Positions 1-6,230 of a DNA stretch of 13,776 nucleotides are shown here, in pieces. Made by a program: the position numbers and the translations under genes. Positions within the stretch are counted from its first letter, which is position 1. Every line of letters starts with the position of its first letter. Origin of the DNA: Bacteroidales bacterium (lineage in GTDB: Bacteria > Bacteroidota > Bacteroidia > Bacteroidales > Dysgonomonadaceae); NCBI GenBank assembly GCA_012841425.1, contig DUUR01000005.1:1-13776 (forward strand), in the 5' to 3' direction. Under the pieces are notes generated by a model. The model had not been told where the DNA came from, searched no databases, and saw only the letters and a list, made by a program, of their open reading frames with translations.

Positions 1-1004
1 AAGTAATCTACAGAAAAATTATACTTTAAATACAGTTCGTGACTTCCTTTACTATCTTTTCCAAAACCGCTTTTGTGTATTGTATAAGCATAACCGAGAC
101 CCAAACCGTGCATAGTGGTGCCAGCAAATATTGAATACTCATCATCTGATATCCAGGAAATTCCACCCGAATATTTGTTATCATATTTGAGTTGCACCGT
201 TGCTTGGGTATATGTGTGACTACTGTTTGATAAAAGCAAAATCATAGGCTGTATTTCAAACGAATTAAGTAGTTGAATATTGTATCCTGCGGTTAAATTA
301 AATGATAGGGGTATGTGCGATTTAATTGAGTCTGATGAATTATTTAAAAAATCATGTAATGAGTTGTTATCAGGATTCTCAGATGGATTATTTAAAGGAT
401 ATTCAGATACATTATCTGTTGGTCCTGTAGCATTAGAAACATAAAAAACTGGTTGATTGACATGGAGAGATGAGAGTCCAACATAAAATCTTTTGGCAGT
501 CCATGATATACCAACACTAATATCTGCAACTTGTTTTTTGGCAGTATTTGCGCTTATTTTACTTAAGCTAGCTTGATCTGTTGTTGTTACTAGATTTACG
601 CTCCCTGCATCGTAGCGTAGATTGTATATGCCTGCTTGTAAACCGATGTTGAGTGTACCCTTACCTATTTGCTGTTTGAGGCTATATTGTGCAGCTAAGA
701 GTGTATTGCGTAGTGAGCCAATGTTTTCAGTGAAAGCGATGATCCCAGCGCCGTGACGATTATTTAAAAAAGTGAAGGGCATATCAGCAGTAAATACTAC
801 TCTGCTAGGGGCTCCTTCGATTCCAGCCCACTGATATTTATAGATTGCATTTGTATTAATGTTATTTGTTATTCCTGCATATGAAGGATTGTAATATCCT
901 TTTACATCCCAATACTGGGTTATAGGTGATTCCCACTGTGCACACAATTTAAGTGAACAGCACAATAGCAGTGTTATTATAAAATAATTTCTCCACTTAC
1001 TCAT
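1..1004 (-). CDS. PorP/SprF-family type IX secretion system outer-membrane protein (3' end cut by window)
   Basis: A 5'-complete gene that leaves the window at the left edge; 334 codons are visible. I translated it from the ATG at 1004. Residues 1-22 form a signal peptide (basic start, hydrophobic ITLLLCCSL core, likely cleavage after LCA before Gln23). The mature part starts with the family hallmarks: YYNPSYAG at 38-44 and QWAGIEGAPSR at 58-68, followed by alternating hydrophobic strands and many glycines, as in a small beta-barrel. The visible end (SHELYLKYNFSVDY) looks like the last strands, so probably only a few residues are missing; family members are about 300-340 aa. Residues about 192-228 are an Asn/Ser/Asp/Pro-rich insert, likely a surface loop. 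PorP/SprF proteins sit in the outer membrane and help secrete or anchor type IX cargo and gliding adhesins. Bacteroidota carry many paralogues, so the exact role here is open. It follows the VOC gene by 111 bp. Confidence 0.82.
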   Translation of the reverse strand, partial: MSKWRNYFIITLLLCCSLKLCAQWESPITQYWDVKGYYNPSYAGITNNINTNAIYKYQWAGIEGAPSRVVFTADMPFTFLNNRHGAGIIAFTENIGSLRNTLLAAQYSLKQQIGKGTLNIGLQAGIYNLRYDAGSVNLVTTTDQASLSKISANTAKKQVADISVGISWTAKRFYVGLSSLHVNQPVFYVSNATGPTDNVSEYPLNNPSENPDNNSLHDFLNNSSDSIKSHIPLSFNLTAGYNIQLLNSFEIQPMILLLSNSSHTYTQATVQLKYDNKYSGGISWISDDEYSIFAGTTMHGLGLGYAYTIHKSGFGKDSKGSHELYLKYNFSVDY

Positions 1005-1115
1005 TATAATTATAACTGAGAAATGGAGAAAAAATTGTATATATTTATAAATTCAGAAAAAAATATTTACTGAAATATATTTGAACTTGTAGAAATTATA
1101 AACCTATTCGGGCAA
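1005..1115. other. Intergenic gap between the VOC and PorP/SprF genes
   Basis: A very AT-rich spacer of 111 bp. I see no convincing promoter: the closest match to a Bacteroidota -7 box on the minus strand is TATATTTC, one base off TAnnTTTG. I see no GC-rich hairpin with a T-run either; the only inverted repeat is 5 bp (TTCAG/CTGAA) with a 13-base loop. Whether the PorP/SprF gene has its own promoter cannot be told. Confidence 0.4.
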
Positions 1116-2225
1116 CTATAAACTTTCTGGGTCTACACGCATAAAGCGAAGCATTCCCAACATCCATTTAGGTAATGATTTTGAGGGGTTACGTTTACGA
1201 AGATTGAGATAAATATTAAGCTTTTTCAGAAGCGGTATCTTGTGAGCTTCTACGAGTTCAATGAGTGTGCCATCGGGGTCTTCAATATAAGCAAACTGAC
1301 CAGCTGCTTCGCCCATATCAAATGACTCCCCCTCTTTGAAGGCGCGTGAACTATCGACTGTGAAAGGGTAGCCCATTTCTTTACACTTTTTTCGTAATGC
1401 ATCGGTATTTCTTATATCGAAACATATTTGTATGAATCCAGGATCACCCCAATAACGACCTTCATAAATTTTACGAGGAGTGCGTTCAAGTGGTTGAACT
1501 AGTTCTATAAATGATTTCCCAAAAAGTTCACTAAAGCTACCTTGGCGAGGTTTACTGTGCGATAATATACGACGACGGAATTGTCCATCACCCGACGGAA
1601 GTGCTTTAAGATCTTCAAAAGTTCCGGTTTCGTCTGCAACTATTACATCATATCCAAGAATATCGCGGTAAATGGGCATAGCTTTCTCGATATCGGTAAC
1701 ACCAATCATAGCACCTGCAATACCTCCTGTTAGTCGCCCCTCATCTCTATAAACAGTTGGTTCGTGCACAATCTGAAAGAGGTTACCGAATGGATCATTC
1801 ATGAAAAATGTCTTATGACCATCTATACTGTTTTGTGGCTCTCCAAGAAGATGTACATTGGGTTTTTTGCTGAAATGTTGGTAGGTCTTCACTACATCCC
1901 TACTCTTTATTTTTGCAACAAAGACGCCCAAGTCGCCCGCCTGAATTTGAAATTCGATTGGTTTAGGTTTGCGCTCTGAATATTGCCATATCTCAAATCC
2001 GCCACCACCTTGCATGTTAAGAGCTATGGCCGCTCTACGCTTATGAGGTTTTCCCCCTGTGTAAGGCAGCATTAACTCAGCTACTTTATCGTCTTCGAGG
2101 ATACGAATATCCATATTGAAAACATCTATATAGTACTTCCAGGCTTCTGCAAAATTCTCAACTCCAATACCAATTTGTTGAATTCCGGATATGATATAGT
2201 TATCTTTCATTTTATTATCTTTCAT
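1116..2225 (-). CDS. Two-domain VOC (vicinal oxygen chelate) family protein, HPPD/glyoxalase-like, substrate unknown
   Basis: Encodes 369 aa with four beta-alpha-beta-beta-beta modules, i.e. two VOC domains (about 12-155 and 167-327), plus a basic C-terminal extension (about 328-369, rich in Lys/Arg/Leu/Trp). Module signatures include QIGIGVENFAEAWKYY near 17-32, NDPFGNLFQIVHEP at 143-156, GVTDIEKAMPIYRDILGYD near 175-193, and EDPDGTLIELVEAH at 315-328. Positions that usually hold metal ligands read Gln17, Glu78, Glu241, Gln266 and Glu323. The usual histidines are thus glutamines, which glyoxalase I tolerates but most Fe(II) dioxygenases do not. VOC proteins use a divalent metal for dioxygenation, isomerisation or epimerisation; I cannot name the substrate. 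No signal peptide, so cytoplasmic. The gene starts 60 bp after the SDR gene and may serve the same lipid pathway. Two in-frame ATGs lie 15 bp apart (2225 and 2210); either may be the start. Confidence 0.75.
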   Translation of the reverse strand: MKDNKMKDNYIISGIQQIGIGVENFAEAWKYYIDVFNMDIRILEDDKVAELMLPYTGGKPHKRRAAIALNMQGGGGFEIWQYSERKPKPIEFQIQAGDLGVFVAKIKSRDVVKTYQHFSKKPNVHLLGEPQNSIDGHKTFFMNDPFGNLFQIVHEPTVYRDEGRLTGGIAGAMIGVTDIEKAMPIYRDILGYDVIVADETGTFEDLKALPSGDGQFRRRILSHSKPRQGSFSELFGKSFIELVQPLERTPRKIYEGRYWGDPGFIQICFDIRNTDALRKKCKEMGYPFTVDSSRAFKEGESFDMGEAAGQFAYIEDPDGTLIELVEAHKIPLLKKLNIYLNLRKRNPSKSLPKWMLGMLRFMRVDPESL

Positions 2226-2228
2226 TTT

Positions 2229-2288
2229 TAAGTCAATGTTTATAGAATTCTAAACTATGAATAATATATTGTAGATAAAATTGACTTA
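2229..2288. repeat. 9-bp inverted repeat spanning the SDR-VOC junction
   Basis: TAAGTCAAT at 2229-2237 is the exact reverse complement of ATTGACTTA at 2280-2288; the right arm contains the SDR stop codon. The 42-bp interior includes a perfect 10-bp palindrome, TAGAATTCTA, at 2243-2252. The loop is too long and the arms too AT-rich for a normal terminator. It could be a pair of regulator half-sites before the VOC gene, or chance. Confidence 0.3.
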
Positions 2289-3077
2289 TGTTGCACTAAC
2301 TTTGCGCACCAGCTTTCGAGCAAGACTAGGGCAAAATCGTTTTATATATACCATGATTAGCTCTTTGCCACCTACCAATACTTCGGGTTTGCGGTTATTG
2401 ATGGCTCTAACAATTTTAATTGCTGCTTTCTGGGCCGACATTCCGCCTTGTTGACCAGAATCCATCTTTGCATGTTTTGTTCCATCGGCCTCGAGTGCGT
2501 TGTAAGATATATTTGTATTGATTCTGCCTGGGCACACCATTACAACCCGTATGTTATCGTTATAATACTCGGCATGAACAGTTTCAAAGAATCCATATAC
2601 TGCAAATTTTGATGAGGCATAAGCTGATCTGAGGGGGAACCCGAATTTGCCTGAGATGCTACTGGTAACAGCTATTGTGCCTCCTCCGTTTTCGATCATT
2701 TTAGGTAATAAACGTTTTGTAATCTTTACTGGTGCAAAGAAATTTACAGACATTATTTTTTCATCTACAGTAAAGGATGTATCAAGTGTTTTGGAACGCT
2801 GACTAATGCCTGCATTAAGAAAAGCGATATCGATATTACCGAATGCCGAAATTGCCTTGACTGTTAGCTCATCTATATTTTCCAGATCTGAAAGATCATA
2901 TGGGAGTATATGACATTGAGCACCCAGACTAATGCATTTTTGCTGAACCTCCTTCAGTTTATCTTCACGAGTAGCCGTTAGGATTAGATTGGCCTTTTCT
3001 TTAGCAAATTGATAAGCAGAGGCTTCGCCTATACCAGACGAAGCTCCTGTTATCCATATAGTTTTATTGTTTTGCAT
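2286..3077 (-). CDS. Classical short-chain dehydrogenase/reductase, candidate 3-ketocapnine / 3-ketosphinganine reductase
   Basis: A 263-aa NAD(P)H-dependent oxidoreductase with an intact SDR core. It shows the Rossmann cofactor motif TGASSGIG at 10-17, NAG at 88-90, the active-site Asn112, and the Ser140-Tyr153-Lys157 catalytic set with correct spacing (SAYASSK), followed by CPGRINTNI. Arg37 after the second strand (TATR) suggests NADPH preference. The C-terminal part (GGKELIMVYIKRFCPSLARKLVRK) is hydrophobic and basic, resembling the DHRS7/DHRS7B and ketosphinganine-reductase side of the family and suggesting membrane contact. It lies downstream of the oxoamine synthase and the cysteate-synthase-like gene, so the natural inference is reduction of the 3-keto group of the lipid base they build. 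The family call is certain; the substrate is inferred from context. A 148-bp leader with repeats separates it from the upstream gene, so it may be separately controlled. Confidence 0.85.
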   Translation of the reverse strand: MQNNKTIWITGASSGIGEASAYQFAKEKANLILTATREDKLKEVQQKCISLGAQCHILPYDLSDLENIDELTVKAISAFGNIDIAFLNAGISQRSKTLDTSFTVDEKIMSVNFFAPVKITKRLLPKMIENGGGTIAVTSSISGKFGFPLRSAYASSKFAVYGFFETVHAEYYNDNIRVVMVCPGRINTNISYNALEADGTKHAKMDSGQQGGMSAQKAAIKIVRAINNRKPEVLVGGKELIMVYIKRFCPSLARKLVRKVSAT

Positions 3078-3083
3078 AATCTG

Positions 3084-3100
3084 GTTTAATTATGTTAAAC
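3084..3100. promoter_or_regulatory. 17-bp dyad just upstream of the SDR start codon
   Basis: GTTTAA (3084-3089) and TTAAAC (3095-3100) are perfect 6-bp inverted arms around a 5-base centre, ending 6 bases before the SDR start codon. In this position it could be an operator or a small hairpin that limits ribosome access. The AT-rich arms make chance occurrence possible. Confidence 0.3.
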
Positions 3101-3110
3101 GAGCATTTTG

Positions 3111-3205
3111 TGTAACTATCAAAACATCTACTGTATTACTGTATGATTATTCAGGCATCTTTATGTGACTATCCAAACATCTATTGTATGACCGTCCAAA
3201 CATCT
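3111..3205. repeat. Four degenerate 18-bp direct repeats in the SDR leader
   Basis: Four copies of a motif close to GTGACTATCCAAACATCT (plus strand) occur at about 3111-3129, 3143-3160, 3165-3182 and 3188-3205. The last three are spaced 22-23 bp; the first is 31 bp from the second. The third and fourth copies share an exact CCAAACATCT core. The array fills most of the 148 bp between the cysteate-synthase-like gene and the SDR gene. The period is about two helix turns, as for repeated regulator sites, but it could also be a decaying tandem duplication. It is far too short and irregular for CRISPR. Confidence 0.6.
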
Positions 3206-3225
3206 GCAGGATAGCTTTATAAACA

Positions 3226-4554
3226 TTAATCTCTCAAAACTTCCTCCCAAAGCTCCTTACGAAAATCATCAATGGAATGAGGTTCACACTCTTCTACATT
3301 GCTAACTAATTGTGAGGTATTGACCATTTGCTCTAAGTAATATGGTGCACGGTTTGGACCTTCACCAATATTAATAAGAACTGTTTCTCCATCCTTAATT
3401 TTATTCTTTTTAAGAGCCAGAAAGAAGCCTGCAAGACATACCGAAGATGCGGGACCTGGTATTACTTTTTGCTCATATGCAACAAGTTTACCTATGGATA
3501 GCAACTTGCTTTCACGCATTCTTAAGAAAGTGCCACCAGATTCTTTAACTAGTTTTGCAACGATAGGGTAGGTGGCAGGGTTTCCAGTGGCCAAGGTTGG
3601 AACTTCTGTCTTTGGATTATCAATAATAGGATAGTCCTTTTCGAACCCTTCGGGGAATCCTTCTTCTTCAGCTTTTTCCCAGGCTCTCACCATTGGGTCA
3701 CATCCGTCTGTTTGCACCAGCATAAAGCGGGGATTCTTAATATCGGGATAGATTGATTTAATCTCTCTTATACCTTTATCCATTGCAATTGGACCAGTTC
3801 CACCGCTTACAGCTTGTATATATACATCGGGAAATTTATCCATTTGGCGGAGTAATTCAAACACCATAGTCTTTTTAGCTTCAACTCTAATTGGATCAAT
3901 ATTTCCAGTAGACATAGGTATGTTGTGAATCTTTGCGTAACCAGCAGCTATTTCCTTAGCTCTAGCATAGTCTCCAGAAACCTTGAATACTTGTTGACCA
4001 TAAGTACTTATAGTTGCTTCTGAAGTTCCTATAGTATCCTCGGGCATAAAAACTGAGCAGTTTACATTTGCCTTGGAGAGATATTTAGCATAAGCTGTAG
4101 CCGAATTGCCTGTTGAAGCAATACAGTATTGATTTATTCCTATTTCGGAGAAGATGCTGGCAGCCAAAGATGCTGCAATATCTTTAAAGGTGCCAGTGCC
4201 TCCGTTGAGGTCGTTGCGGTATACATGAACTTTAATATCTAGATTAAATTCTTTTTTTGCAAATTCCTCAAGGAAACTCCATCTCTCTACAGGAATTGCT
4301 CCTTCTTTAAAAGATACAATATGTCTTCTACGTAAAAGAGGTAAAAAGGGGAAGTAGGTCCAAAAACTATCGTTTACACGATTCATTATACGTGGCAATC
4401 TTTGATATCTTCTATTATAAGATACCTCAGAATGTTTGCTATAGCACTTTGGACATTGTTGGTTTTGATCAAACCAAGTCCATAAGTTAGGAGTTTCATA
4501 ACCGCACTGAGTACAGGTTAGCCAGTATTTGTTCTGGGCTCTTAATCTTAACAT
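3226..4554 (-). CDS. Threonine-synthase-like PLP enzyme with N-terminal zinc ribbon; candidate archaeal-type cysteate synthase
   Basis: 442 aa, fold-type II PLP lyase. An N-terminal zinc ribbon has Cys14-x2-Cys17 and Cys34-x2-Cys37. The catalytic domain shows the Schiff-base lysine K124 in GTFKD, the phosphate/carboxylate loop STGNSA at 147-152, a glycine-rich SGGTGP at 250-255, and GPASSV at 367-372. A normal annotation would be threonine synthase (phosphohomoserine to threonine). Its ATG overlaps the stop of the upstream oxoamine synthase by one base (TAATG), which implies translational coupling and a shared pathway. Archaeal cysteate synthase is a known threonine-synthase relative that makes cysteate from O-phosphoserine and sulfite, and homologues are reported in sulfonolipid-forming Bacteroidota. 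That role fits here better than threonine synthesis, which is usually linked to thrA/thrB. The fold is certain; the substrate is inferred from context. It ends with an acidic tail (about 425-442). Confidence 0.72.
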   Translation of the reverse strand: MLRLRAQNKYWLTCTQCGYETPNLWTWFDQNQQCPKCYSKHSEVSYNRRYQRLPRIMNRVNDSFWTYFPFLPLLRRRHIVSFKEGAIPVERWSFLEEFAKKEFNLDIKVHVYRNDLNGGTGTFKDIAASLAASIFSEIGINQYCIASTGNSATAYAKYLSKANVNCSVFMPEDTIGTSEATISTYGQQVFKVSGDYARAKEIAAGYAKIHNIPMSTGNIDPIRVEAKKTMVFELLRQMDKFPDVYIQAVSGGTGPIAMDKGIREIKSIYPDIKNPRFMLVQTDGCDPMVRAWEKAEEEGFPEGFEKDYPIIDNPKTEVPTLATGNPATYPIVAKLVKESGGTFLRMRESKLLSIGKLVAYEQKVIPGPASSVCLAGFFLALKKNKIKDGETVLINIGEGPNRAPYYLEQMVNTSQLVSNVEECEPHSIDDFRKELWEEVLRD

Positions 4555-5816
4555 TATTCAATAGATTTCGATTGCATCTCGTCGCCCTTATATTTACCAG
4601 CTTCAAGATTAGCTTTTATCTTTTTAAATACTTCAATTGTTTGATCTACTTCTTTCTGAGTATGAGAAGCAGTTGGTATTAACCTAAGCATAAGCACATC
4701 TTTAGGTACAACAGGATATGCAACAAGTGAGCAGAAGATGTTATGATTCTCACGCAAATCTATAACAACGTTTGTGCCTTCTGCAACATTACCTTTGACA
4801 TATACGGGTGTTACGGGCGATTCTGTATTTCCAATATTAAAACCCTCGGCAACTAAACCTTCTTGTAAAGTTTTAGCAATTTCCCACAGTTTCTCTTTGT
4901 GTTCAGGTTCATTTTGAAGAATATCAAGTCTCTTTAAAGCGCCAATCACCATTGGCATTGGTAGTGATTTAGCAAAGATCTGTGATCGCATGTTGTACTT
5001 CAGAGAATCTATAATTGCTTTTTCAGAACTTACAAATGCGCCAATACCTGCCATTGATTTGGCAAAAGTTGCAAAGTAGATGTCTACTTCATCCATTAGT
5101 CCAAAGTGCTCACTGGCACCAGCACCTGTAGCACCCATTGTGCCAAAACCGTGTGCATCATCAATCATGATACGGAAATTGTATTTCTCTCTCAACTTTA
5201 CAATTCCAGGTAGATTACCTAGGTCTCCCGACATTCCAAATACACCTTCTGTAATGAGTAAAATTCCTCCACCAGTTTCTTCTGCCTTACGTGTAGCAAA
5301 GCCAAGCATCTTATCGCAACGTTCCATATCGTTGTGTGGAAAAACGAAACTCTTTCCTCCTTTAGCTTTGTGCAAAAAGATGCCATCCATAATGCATGCA
5401 TGTGACTCTGAGTCATATACAATAACATCATTTCTTGATACAAGTGAATCTATAATAGAAACCATTCCCTGGTAACCATAATTGAGTAGATATGTCGATT
5501 CTTTCTTCTCGAACTTTGCTAAACGAGTTTCAAGTTCTTTATGATATTTTGTTTGTCCCGACATCATTCTAGCACCCATAGGGTATGCCATTCCCCAATC
5601 GGCAGCTGCTTTAGCGTCAGCTTCACGCACTTCAGGGTGATTTGCCAATCCCAGATAGTTGTTTAGACTCCATGTGATAACTTCTTTACCAAGAAATTTC
5701 ATTCTAGGTCCAATTTCTCCCTCTAATTCAGGGAACATGAAATAACCTTCAGCCTTTTGGCGATACTGCTCAAGCGGACCGGCAGCACTTTTTAATCGAT
5801 CAAAAATATCTATCAT
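4554..5816 (-). CDS. Alpha-oxoamine synthase: cysteate fatty-acyltransferase (CapB/SulA type) or serine palmitoyltransferase
   Basis: 420 aa, fold-type I PLP enzyme of the KBL/AONS/ALAS/SPT family, which condenses an amino acid with an acyl thioester and releases CO2. Visible landmarks are NNYLGLANHPEV at 52-63, the GARMMSG loop at 81-87, the PLP-stacking His139 (SESHA), Asp219 and His222 (IDDAHGFG), the Schiff-base Lys253 (ATFAKS), and the carboxylate-binding Arg378 (LRLIPTASHT). Residues 1-40 (including GYFMFPELEGEIGPRM) differ from what I recall of the Bacteroides sphingolipid SPT, and resemble the oxoamine synthases used for capnine/sulfonolipid synthesis in Flavobacterium, Capnocytophaga and Alistipes. 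That comparison is from memory. The gene opens the second lipid block, 102 bp after the DUF4834 gene, behind a likely promoter, and is coupled to the cysteate-synthase-like gene. Automatic labels of glycine C-acetyltransferase or 8-amino-7-oxononanoate synthase are less likely because no threonine dehydrogenase or bio genes are near. Confidence 0.8.
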   Translation of the reverse strand: MIDIFDRLKSAAGPLEQYRQKAEGYFMFPELEGEIGPRMKFLGKEVITWSLNNYLGLANHPEVREADAKAAADWGMAYPMGARMMSGQTKYHKELETRLAKFEKKESTYLLNYGYQGMVSIIDSLVSRNDVIVYDSESHACIMDGIFLHKAKGGKSFVFPHNDMERCDKMLGFATRKAEETGGGILLITEGVFGMSGDLGNLPGIVKLREKYNFRIMIDDAHGFGTMGATGAGASEHFGLMDEVDIYFATFAKSMAGIGAFVSSEKAIIDSLKYNMRSQIFAKSLPMPMVIGALKRLDILQNEPEHKEKLWEIAKTLQEGLVAEGFNIGNTESPVTPVYVKGNVAEGTNVVIDLRENHNIFCSLVAYPVVPKDVLMLRLIPTASHTQKEVDQTIEVFKKIKANLEAGKYKGDEMQSKSIE

Positions 5817-5870
5817 GATTAATAATGTGTTACTTTAATTATATTACACTATTTGATTTTCCATTAATAA

Positions 5871-5878
5871 CAAAAATA
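5871..5878 (-). promoter_or_regulatory. Bacteroidota-type -7 box before the oxoamine synthase gene
   Basis: On the minus strand these eight bases read TATTTTTG, an exact match to the Bacteroidota -7 consensus TAnnTTTG, about 55 bases before the ATG of the oxoamine synthase. No clear TTG-type -33 element is seen 19-21 bases further upstream; that region is only T-rich. In such AT-rich DNA a match could arise by chance, but its placement suggests that the second lipid block has its own start of transcription. Confidence 0.4.
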
Positions 5879-5918
5879 AGGAATATATTAAGATTATAAA
5901 AATAACTAGTTTGTATGT

Positions 5919-6161
5919 TTATTTATGATCCTTAATTTCGATATAATCTGCATCTTCAATCTCGGCAGATTCAAATGATTTTTTCTGATAATCTATAATT
6001 CTCTCTTCCTGTGATTCGGGTTGCTTGGATTGAGTTGGTCGTTGTTGAGCTCTTCTCTGCTGTGAATTGAATCTGCCAGTATTTAAAAATCTGAATAAGA
6101 AGGCAAATATGCCTCTTATAACCATAAATATAAGTATAAGGAAAAATAAAAATTTCAACAT
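5919..6161 (-). CDS. DUF4834 family small membrane protein
   Basis: 80 aa. One N-terminal membrane helix (about 3-25, LKFLFFLILIFMVIRGIFAF) is followed by a Gln/Arg-rich linker (about 33-55) and an acidic C-terminal segment (AEIEDADYIEIKD at about 66-78). This architecture and the EDADY(I/E)EIK ending match DUF4834, a family of unknown function that I know from Bacteroidota. The charged tail is probably cytoplasmic. It follows pssA by 69 bp and ends 102 bp before the oxoamine synthase. No function can be given; the position beside phospholipid genes hints at an envelope or lipid-related accessory role. Confidence 0.7.
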   Translation of the reverse strand: MLKFLFFLILIFMVIRGIFAFLFRFLNTGRFNSQQRRAQQRPTQSKQPESQEERIIDYQKKSFESAEIEDADYIEIKDHK

Positions 6162-6164
6162 ATG

Positions 6165-6203
6165 TAGTATACTAAGCTTTTAGTTATATAGTAAAGATAC
6201 TAT
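6165..6203. repeat. Palindrome and small hairpin between pssA and the DUF4834 gene
   Basis: A perfect 10-bp palindrome, TAGTATACTA, lies at 6165-6174, just before the DUF4834 start. Fifteen bases further is a 6-bp inverted repeat with a 4-base loop (ATAGTA / TACTAT, 6188-6203). Both share the AGTA/TACT core. The stems are weak and there is no T-run, so a rho-independent terminator is unlikely; an operator or mRNA processing hairpin is possible. Confidence 0.3.
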
Positions 6204-6230
6204 GAATCATTCTATTCAGGCATATCTGTT

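Noticed and set aside
2229..2288. Rho-independent terminator after the SDR gene
   Set aside because: The 9-bp arms are AT-rich, separated by 42 bases, and not followed by a T-run on the minus strand.
3111..3205. CRISPR array
   Set aside because: Only four imperfect 18-bp repeats with 4-14 bp between them; no unique spacers of normal length and no cas genes.
5080..5475. Plus-strand 131-codon frame and a same-strand 74-codon frame (5219-5443) inside the oxoamine synthase gene
   Set aside because: Both fall fully inside a well-supported enzyme gene with all catalytic motifs, and neither product resembles a known family.
4554..5816. Annotation as glycine C-acetyltransferase (Kbl) or 8-amino-7-oxononanoate synthase (BioF)
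   Set aside because: No tdh or bio genes are nearby, the N-terminal 40 residues differ from what I know of those enzymes, and the coupled threonine-synthase-like gene plus SDR fit a lipid-base pathway better. Not formally excluded without a phylogeny.
6188..6203. Terminator after pssA
   Set aside because: The 6-bp stem has only one G-C pair and no T-run follows, so it is too weak to stop transcription on its own.
6207..6227. ATTCAGGCAT shared between the pssA-DUF4834 gap (6214-6223) and the second repeat of the SDR leader (3149-3158)
   Set aside because: A 10-base match between two places in 14 kb of AT-rich DNA is expected many times by chance. The flanks match only loosely and no third copy was noticed.
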